Position numbers and translations under genes: made by a program. A DNA stretch of 64,000 nt from Elmis aenea. Taxonomy: Eukaryota > Arthropoda > Insecta > Coleoptera > Elmidae. Positions 57,590 through 64,000 of the stretch are shown here, in pieces. Under the pieces are notes generated by a model. That model was given only the letters and a program-made list of their open reading frames with translations, was not told the DNA's origin and did no database searches. The stretch covers positions 20,728,159 through 20,792,158 of the forward strand of contig OX393580.1 in NCBI GenBank assembly GCA_947652605.1. Direction: 5' to 3'. Each line of letters opens with the position of its first letter. Positions within the stretch are counted from its first letter, which is position 1.

Positions 57590-57905
57590 TACACAACGAG
57601 GGATAATCCAGTGTGAATACCCACTGTGATAACTTAAAAAAAAAAAAAAAAATCAGATGCATAACGAAAAAAAAAATAGCAGTCAGATGTACTCCTGATG
57701 CGACTTTTAACCACCAACAAATATCAGATTTATTTCAGATATGCTACAAAAAAAAAAAAAAACGGATGCATTCTGATATGTTAAAAAAAAACACACAGCG
57801 AGGGATACAGTGTGAATACCCACTGATAAATATAACTTAAAATAAAAAACAGTCAGATGCATTGCGAAAAAAAAAAGAGTAGCAGTCAGACTTATTTCTG
57901 ATGAC
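57590..57905 (+). repeat. Imperfect duplication before the 3' LTR
   Basis: The block GAGGGATA..CAGTGTGAATACCCACTG...CAGATGCAT..CGAAAAAAAA..AGCAGTCAGA occurs at about 57597 and again at about 57790. Copy A at 2398 holds only the second version. Confidence 0.65.
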
Positions 57906-58022
57906 AAATATATAAAAAAAAAACTTTATTTTTAATACGATCAAAACAAAAAAAATCAGTAAGAGTGAAAGCACACCCGCAATGGATTCGGCGGTATTGA
58001 TAAATTGCAAACCACCGAACCC

Positions 58023-58030
58023 AGGGGGGG
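58023..58030 (+). other. Polypurine tract
   Basis: AGGGGGGG two bases before the 3' LTR, the expected start site for plus-strand DNA synthesis. In copy A the same place reads AGGAGGAG. Confidence 0.6.
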
Positions 58031-58032
58031 TA

Positions 58033-58658
58033 TGTGACACCCCGCCTGAGATCAATTATTTTAATTTACTTCAATGTTATTTCATTAACTTTTAAATGAA
58101 TAACATTGCAACAAATGCTGATGCATCAGTTACTAAAACAAGTAACACTTGAAAAGGGCCAAGTTATGAGAATTTCAACTTTAGTAAAACACATTAACGT
58201 TAAAATATTACGGCCATAACTTGGGTCCTACAACGCCAGCATTTGGGTTTCGTCAATCAACAAATGATTTGTTGATAAAGTTGTACATCATAAGCAGAAC
58301 AAACTACTCGCACAAATATGTGTTTATAGGAAAGAATGACAAAGATGCAACTACAATAAAAAAGGGACAGCAACAGGGAACCTAAAATCTTGAGACGGTC
58401 GCACCGATAGTTAAGTTCCAACCCCTGAGAAATGTACAGCCAGTCGAAAAATAAAGGAGTTTGTTGTAAAAATTGTTGTGTTTTATTTGTTTCTTACTGT
58501 GTACTTATTGCTCTAGACCTGTGTACTACGTAAAACAACGTTTGAGGGTCCAACCACATTACAAAGACGATCACGAGCCATAATTAACAACAATAAATAT
58601 AAGATTAATAAGTACTCTTCCACAACAGTGCGGCCTATGTACAGTACGGTCCGTCACA
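58033..58658 (+). repeat. 3' LTR
   Basis: 626 bp, same ends as the 5' LTR; three differences by eye (near 58146, 58506 and 58639). Confidence 0.9.
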
Positions 58659-58662
58659 GGTG

Positions 58663-59897
58663 TAACAAGTGTATTGTGCGTATTATGACACAGCGGAGGG
58701 GGAGTGGTGCTGTAGGATGAGAACTACGAATATACGACAGAAGATTGAAAAAAATAGATATGCTTACGGACATCATTAAAGACACAATGAAAGATATGAA
58801 AGAAACAAAACATCTCGAGAGCGACGAATATACGTCGGAGGATTCGAAAAGAAAAAGAGAACAGGACATAGAAGACATCAAAACGGAAAAAAAGAGTAAA
58901 AAGATTAACAGGACACCTCAAAAAGAAAGAAAAGAGAAAGAAGATAAAACGGATACGCTTATGAACATGATCAATGAATTATTGAGAGATATAAAATAAA
59001 TAAAACATGACCAGGGGTCATATCAAGAGGAACTGAAGGAACTGAAACAGAAAAATGAATTGCTAAAAAATGAAAACACGATAAAAAAAAAGAGAAGATG
59101 AAATCCGTAGAAGATAGAGTTAGTAGACTGGAAAAAGATAGAACCAAAAATAATATCATTGTGACAGGCTTGGATATAAAAACTGATAACAAAGCAGACC
59201 TTATACATGAATTTAAACACCTTATTGAGAGGAACAGGTATTAAAGTTCAGATTAAAAACGCCATACAATTAGGAACATAAGCATGTAAGTTAGAACTAC
59301 TCAAACCACTAGAAAAAAAAAGGTAATGGAAAACAAGTATAAGTTAAAACAACTCCAAGAAATAATATATATAAACAACGAAATGACAAAGAAGGAACTG
59401 GAAATTCAAAAGAAGCTAAAACAAATAGGGAAGAAGAGAGACAGAAAGGAAGAACAACGAAAATATGATATCAAAAGATCACAATAATTGATGGAAAAGA
59501 ATGGACATGGGACAGGGAGGAGGAAAAGTTGAAAGAAAATAAAACAACAACAAACCGTCAACCTCCAAAAAACTGATAGTAAAGAATAACAGAAATATTA
59601 AGTCAACGACAGAGGCAATGAAAAAGGACACGAGAAAGAAAATGAATTTTTAAAAAAATTAAAAAAGATAATAAGTGGACATCGGAAATGACACAAGCAA
59701 TGAAAAAGGACATGTGAAAGGAAATTTAAAAAAAAAAAGAGGAAAACACAAAAGAAATCAACCCCAGAAAATAAAAGAAAAAAGAAGAAATAGAGAGGAA
59801 GAACAAGAAGGAAAAAAGAAGAAAAAATACCTTACACCTTAGGGTAATGCCTTACACCCGTGAGGGTAGATAGGTCATGGAATAAGAAAGTAAGTAC
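58663..59897 (+). mobile_element. ORF1-only LINE (copy 2)
   Basis: Plus-strand element whose recognisable part starts near 58745 with an ORF1-type coding region and ends near 59897 with GGTAGATAGG...AAGTAAGTA, like copy 1 with its (AAGT)n tail. Between the end of ORF1 (about 59575) and the 3' end is only a purine-rich stretch with two GCAATGAAAAAGGACA-like units. No endonuclease or RT. Two copies with the same ORF1-to-tail junction suggest a family that lost ORF2 and is mobilised in trans. The LTR element is inserted directly upstream. Confidence 0.6.
58745..59575 (+). pseudogene. LINE ORF1 protein relic (coiled coil, basic)
   Basis: Starts with 84 open codons (58745-58999), extremely rich in Lys, Glu and Asp, then several frames: E-E-L-K-E-L-K-Q-K-N-E-L-L-K-N-E (heptad-like coiled coil, about 59030-59080), from 59098 the conserved V-S-R-L-E-K-D-R-T-K-N-N-I-I-V-T-G-L block, then K-N-A-I-Q-L-G, Y-I-N-N-E-M-T-K, and near 59480 a frame with E-W-x-W-D-R-E. 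This order (coiled coil, NN[IV]V[IV][ST]G[LI], YINND-like, GKEWxWD) is that of ORF1 proteins of insect LINEs, which bind the element RNA. Three or more frameshifts or stops break it, so no protein can be made. Confidence 0.65.
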
Positions 59898-60501
59898 AAT
59901 TTCTTTGACTACAGTATTGTCGTTAGAGCCAGTCGCTTTTCAATTTCTTCTTCCTTATTTCTACTTGTTAACGACACTTCTAGGCATTCAAAACGTTAAC
60001 TATGGTAAAATTCCTTTCCTTCCCTGGGTGGTATTTTAAAAACATACCCAATCTGATTTTCATTACCTTAAAAGTAGGTACACAAAATATTTTTCTTAGC
60101 AATGTTTTGCGAACTAAATCTAGATTTTTATAATTTAGTTGTTAAAATTATTATTCTACAACTTCTAAAACATTCACGATGCACTATTTGCGAAACAAAC
60201 AATTCTGCCGTTGCATACATTAAGGCCTATTGTTATTTTAAATATTAAAGTTGATCTATTAAGTGCGCGTGTAATATATGCATTACTGTTGTGTTAGGTA
60301 ACATTTATGATGTAATAAATTTGTTTTATTACGAGCTAGTCGGCAAATAATAAAATGGGGTTTAAAAAATTCAGTTGATGTTTAGAAGAAAATTTATTCA
60401 GGCATAAACTGGTGACCTACCTCTTTCTCAAATATTTTTATTCTGTTTTTACATATTTAGGAACTGTTATTTGTTAATAAATAGTTATTTATGTATCAAG
60501 G
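59898..60501. other. AT-rich stretch, nothing recognised
   Basis: No feature recognised. Confidence 0.45.
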
Positions 60502-60885
60502 CCAAAAAGTGTAATGGTTTGCTGGCCGAGACGTAGTCGAGGCCAGCAAACAGGCAAGGCCGAAAAAGTACGTTTTGGCCGAGGTGCATATTACATTTTT
60601 TGTGCGATCGAATTAAAAACAATTTAAATTTTTAGTATTTTTCAAAAATATAGGTTAGAAACTACGGACATTCTGTCACTGACAGATGACGGCGTATGTA
60701 CTGCATTACCGGCCCTCTCCTTAGCAACGGCCGTAAAAGTTACTTTTTCGGCCGTTGCTAAGGGTAACGGCCTGAAAAGTAACTTTTACGGCCGTTGCTA
60801 AGGATAGGGCCGGTAATGCAGTACTTTATGGTTGCTAACGCGTCCGTCAAACAGCTGTTTCTAGTACGATCGCACAAAAAGTATA
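60502..60885. repeat. Hairpin-rich GC island, probable DNA element
   Basis: Three nested inverted repeats: CAAAAAGTGTAAT/ATTACATTTTTTG (60505-60602), CTGGCC...GGCCAG (60523-60549), and CGATCGCACAAAAAGT with its inverse (60598-60610 and 60868-60883). Inside lies the 127-bp palindrome 60698-60824. CpG-rich compared with the surroundings. It may be a MITE without readable target duplication. Confidence 0.55.
60698..60824. repeat. 127-bp palindrome with GGCCGTTGCTAAGG arms
   Basis: GTACTGCATTACCGGCCC pairs with GGGCCGGTAATGCAGTAC at the ends; CCTTAGCAACGGCCGTAAAAG pairs with its inverse; the centre repeats CGGCCGTTGCTAAGG once more. A single strand would fold into a stem of about 50 bp. Confidence 0.9.
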
Positions 60886-61111
60886 TTTCGCGAGTTTTCT
60901 AATAAATGTATAAAAGTAGATTAGCAAAAAATATCATTGCCCTAGTTCCTCCAAATTTCTCTTACTATAGATTAAAAAAATTTAAGTTTTTTATCTGAAA
61001 AACTATAATTGCATTATTTTTTAAGCCCACAGGTACCCATAACGCTACTCATCAAATTGCAGGATAATTAAGAATTCCTTATCTTTTTTGCAAAGAATCT
61101 CTTGTAGAAAT

Positions 61112-61206
61112 ACTAGACCGGTTTCGAGACTCACGTATTTGCATCAGTAGAATTCTTATTTTTCTTCTCTGTTGACGAAGAGACAAGAATCTCGAAACGG
61201 TCTGAC
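61112..61206. repeat. Inverted repeat AGACCGGTTTCGAGA
   Basis: AGACCGGTTTCGAGACTC at the left pairs with GAATCTCGAAACGGTCTG at the right; inner parts pair weakly around a loop with TTCTTCTCTGTTGACGAAGAGA. Confidence 0.65.
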
Positions 61207-61749
61207 ATCCTTACAACACCAAAAGCTATTTTTACTCAATCACTCAGCTAATTGTGGGATAGTTTTTGCAAGTAATCAATTACAATTTTACTACTGAAAG
61301 GTCCCTAACTAAACGTCAAATTTTTCGTTTAAAACCTATTAATACTACGCGTGTGTGCGTGATGGGTTTTGTTTCTCCTAATATCCTGCTAATGGTGTGA
61401 ACTATTCTCATCTCAGGATAATAGGGCTTAGTCACGATAGTCTACCGCATCCCAGACGGCGTTAAAACAGGTACCACGGTCTACCGTGATTATTACTTTC
61501 ATAGCTACTTACTATTATGAATATATAATTATAAATCTTGCTGCCGTTTTAGTATGCATGCAAATTGAGCATATTTCATCCATTAAAGTTAAATTGACCG
61601 AGAAATCGAGTTAAGTAATTTACATTATTATAAGTAGTAATTCTTGATTTTTACTCCAGTTTTCTTAAATAAACAATTCCGATATTTTTTTAAAGGTGTT
61701 CGTTAAAGGAACTTGATTTTTCTTTACTAGATGACGTTTGATTATTTTT
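61207..61749. other. No gene recognised
   Basis: Contains a weak inverted repeat CACGATAGTCTACCG / CGGTCTACCGTGAT at 61434-61490. Otherwise nothing. Confidence 0.4.
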
Positions 61750-61752
61750 TGT

Positions 61753-62125
61753 ACAGTGTGATTTTCTTACCATTGTTTTACTTTGAAAACGTGAATCTAC
61801 AAATATTTTTTAAACTAGTAGAGATACCTATATTGACTTGGAAGTTTATAGGAATTGTTTATTTAATATACCTGCGGATAACAAAGTAGTTTTTGAAAAT
61901 AAGTTTTAGTCTGTGTTTAAGTTGTTTCAAAAATACGTTTTCTACTGTGTGATTTTCCTAAAATTGTACACTTTGAAAACGTGCATCGACAAATATTTTT
62001 TAAACTGGTAGAGATAGTGACTTGATATTTACAGGAATTGTTTATTTAATATACCTGCATATATGTATCAAACTTGGTTTTGCAAAAATATTTTCGTCTG
62101 TGTGAAAGTTGTTTCAATAATTAGC
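61753..62125. repeat. Tandem duplication, about 190-bp unit
   Basis: GTGTGATTTTC...CTTTGAAAACGTG...CTACAAATATTTTTTAAACT...GTTTATTTAATATACCTGC occurs twice in tandem (from about 61756 and about 61944), ending both times in TCTGTGTxxAAGTTGTTTCAA. A third, shorter start lies at about 62126. Confidence 0.8.
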
Positions 62126-62385
62126 AGTGTGACTTTATTAAAAGTTATGATTTTTTTATTGATTTTTGTTACTATATGGAAGGCCGCTTTGATTTTGTAT
62201 CTAGGAAAGTAGTATGGTTGCTTCAATGTTTCTTTTGATGAAAGTTAATATTTACTAATAAATTTTAATACGTGATTTCGGAGGCTGCTTTGAAATTGTT
62301 GCTATCATAATTGGTTTGATGTAAGTTATGATTTATATAACTTATTTTGAAGGCTGTTTTGATTTCGTTGTGTAAAATTGTTGTA
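62126..62385. other. AT-rich spacer
   Basis: Partly degenerate repetition of GATTT and GAAGGCTGCTTTGA-like phrases (62180, 62281, 62348). No gene. Confidence 0.4.
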
Positions 62386-62393
62386 CCTGCTAC

Positions 62394-62600
62394 CAGGGCC
62401 TACTAGAGGTGGATCTTGAGGGGCTGCATCCCCGGGCCCCCAGTCTGAGGGCCCCCCAAATTTTTGTTTAACATGCATTTTATTTTAACGGCAAATGCAA
62501 ATGAACAGCAAAATATGCCATAAAAAAACTGATTTTTTCATTCACAAGGGCCCCCAAATTTTAACTTCCCCGGCCCCCCTCTTACCTCTGGGAGGCCCTG
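62394..62600. mobile_element. hAT-type MITE, 207 bp
   Basis: Ends CAGGGCCTACTAGAGGT and CAGGGCCTCCCAGAGGT (inverted), with GGGCCCCC blocks on both sides. Flanking octamers CCTGCTAC and GCTGCTAC match at seven of eight positions. No coding capacity. Confidence 0.75.
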
Positions 62601-62608
62601 GCTGCTAC

Positions 62609-63678
62609 AATATTTATATTGCTCGATTGTACAAATGGAAGAATGCCTTGAGATTGCTTCAAAATTCGATACAGTATTTCGTTTTGAAATCGTTTCGTTT
62701 TAGTGTAGAAAAGAATAATCGGCGTCTGTCACAATTATTGTCGTAAACAATTTCAGTGCGGAATTTTTAAAAAAAACCTTGTAACATCGCAGGTCGAGAT
62801 ATACTTATATATTTATATTTATTATTGTTGGATTTATATGCGGGTATTCAGCTGTAGAACGTGTGTTAAACTCGTGTCTAGGTGGTAGCTGCGTATGAGG
62901 CTCGCGTTTGGTTCGGCTTTATCTGCCAGGTAGTAACGCATCTGACCACAACACCTGGGGTTGGATATCCGCTTGTGCCGGACGCACGACACACCGGTGT
63001 TACAACTTCATAACACAGTATCGAGTAGGCCTATTTATGTACGAATAAGAAGTGCTTAACATTAGTGCAAAATACGTTGGAAATGTGGACCTTAAATAAA
63101 AATTATTATATCATGAAAATTTTGTTTTTTGGTTTTCAAAATGTAATCCTTTGCACTGCTTTTACCAAAAATTTTTTTACATAGTAGATTACTAAATTAT
63201 ATTGAATGCAACAACAAAGTTGTTCCAAGTATTTCGCAAATCTTTGTATTAAATTTAGTATGCATGGTCTACTCATCAAGAAAATAATTGAACTAATTAC
63301 AAGCTAGGACGTACAGAACTAAAATTGATTTGGCACATCAAACACATGGGATCAAATGTGTGGCTGCGCTTACCCGTACCTTTGGTTGGTGGTCTTCATT
63401 TTTACACCTGAATGTTCATGTTAATATTGACGGATAGTAATTGATTTAAATAGTGGTATTATACTTAAATACAGAACGTCTGCAACAGTGGCGGGCTTGA
63501 ACATTTGAGCTTTTAGGCAAAAATCGTTAGACCCCCTTTCCCGGTTTCAGTGGCGAATTAAGAAATTGGAGAGCGACAAGCGCAAACCAATTTTGAAGCC
63601 CCCCTTCTTCTAAATATGATATTTTAATTGCGATTTTCCCCACCTATCGTACAACGAGGTAGCAAACATTTCAGACCA
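62609..63678. other. Single-copy-looking stretch
   Basis: 62860-63010 is richer in G+C and CpG. At about 63547 CAGTGGCGAATTAAG recalls a hAT-type end without partner. No gene recognised. Confidence 0.4.
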
Positions 63679-64000
63679 TACAGGGTGTTTCTTAAATATT
63701 GTAAAAGAATTCGGGAGGCGATGCCTTATCGAAAATTAAAGGGGGTCTTACATACATTTTTTTTTCCTTAGACGTCTCCTTTCGGAGTTACTACACCCCT
63801 CTAAAGGGGAGCGGTACAATTAGGTTTTTATTTTATTTCTCAAATTTGGGTAAATGTAGGAGTATGATATTTGATAGACGTTTTGTACTTATTAAAAGGT
63901 TTCCCATAGTAATATTTTCAATCATCTCCCACCTTCACAGGGGGCGGAAAAGTGCGACCCCTTTTGGTTTTTTATCGTTACTTTTTGGCAAGTTAAAATT
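63679..64000. mobile_element. ACAGGGTGTTTCTTAA palindromic family, cut by window edge
   Basis: Left arm only: TACAGGGTGTTTCTTAA, GGGAGGCGATGCCTTATCG, TTAGACGTCTCCTTTCGG, TTTCCCATAGTAATATTTTC and CCCACCTTCACAGGGGGC in the order seen at 30580 and 43118. The rest lies beyond the window. Confidence 0.8.

Larger units (their letters stand above)
55563..58658 (+). mobile_element. Non-autonomous LTR retrotransposon, 3096 bp, intact ends
   Basis: Two 626-bp LTRs (55563-56188, 58033-58658), each TGTGAC...GTCACA, differ by eye at only three positions. The 4-bp duplication GGTG flanks the element (55559-55562, 58659-58662). A primer-binding site follows the 5' LTR and a G-rich tract precedes the 3' LTR, so the orientation is plus. 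The 1844-bp interior has no gag, protease, RT or integrase; the longest frames (about 75 codons) lie in lysine-rich A-tracts. It must have been copied by the enzymes of a related full-length element. The 4-bp duplication fits Gypsy- or BEL-type integrases; I cannot choose. Confidence 0.9.

Noticed and set aside
58654..59220. Phe/Ser-rich minus-strand frames
   Set aside because: Antisense of the Lys/Glu-rich LINE ORF1 region.
1..64000. tRNA or rRNA genes
   Set aside because: No pair of A- and B-box sequences with a foldable cloverleaf was seen. The tRNA-like 18-mer at 56191 is a primer-binding site only.

Overview
The window reads as non-coding, AT-rich nuclear DNA from an arthropod, most likely an insect and possibly a beetle. 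It has intron- and intergenic-like composition, very many nested transposable elements, LINE and MULE relics of insect type, dozens of TA-flanked palindromic elements ending in ACAGGGTG-type termini, and a short interstitial array mixing TTAGG (general insect telomere unit) with TCAGG (telomere unit known from many beetles). I see no host protein-coding exon, tRNA, rRNA or CRISPR array. Every long or recognisable coding trace belongs to a mobile element. The species assignment is inference and weak.

Layout. 0-4 kb: old LINE 3' end and a 5'-truncated LTR element (2398-3254). 4.3-8 kb: a foldback element interrupted by a hAT-type MITE with a perfect 8-bp target duplication, then a second palindromic element. 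8-13 kb: LINE cluster, in which a 5'-truncated APE-type LINE (8811-11227, minus strand, one in-frame stop) sits inside the reverse-transcriptase tail of another LINE; a GC-richer island with a CACGTG palindrome follows. 13.8-25.5 kb: palindromic elements, a Harbinger-like MITE and a LINE ORF1 fragment with a (ACTT)n tail. 26.5-37.2 kb: nested foldback and hAT elements with 8-bp duplications, including one (35532-37161) that carries an inner element whose inverted ends are minisatellites. 38-48.3 kb: more palindromes, the largest 1.75 kb. 49.5-53.1 kb: an onion of nested elements. The outer one is 3.58 kb with a 7-bp duplication; inside it is a MULE relic whose terminal inverted repeats are tandem 15-mers; inside that is an ACAGGGTG remnant holding a 196-bp hAT MITE. 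55.2-59.9 kb: RT fragment, a young non-autonomous LTR retrotransposon (two 626-bp LTRs differing at about three sites, 4-bp duplication GGTG, primer-binding site complementary to a tRNA-His-type 3' end) and a LINE ORF1 relic. 60-64 kb: strong hairpins, a 207-bp hAT MITE and a palindromic element cut by the window edge.

The elements do not form a pathway; they form layers of insertion. The order of nesting gives relative ages, and the target-site duplications I could read by eye make many boundaries exact. The most unusual structures are the two elements with minisatellite inverted repeats (36.3 and 50.5 kb), the ORF1-only LINE family seen twice, and a palindromic core that occurs with two different kinds of termini (15.4 and 46.5 kb).
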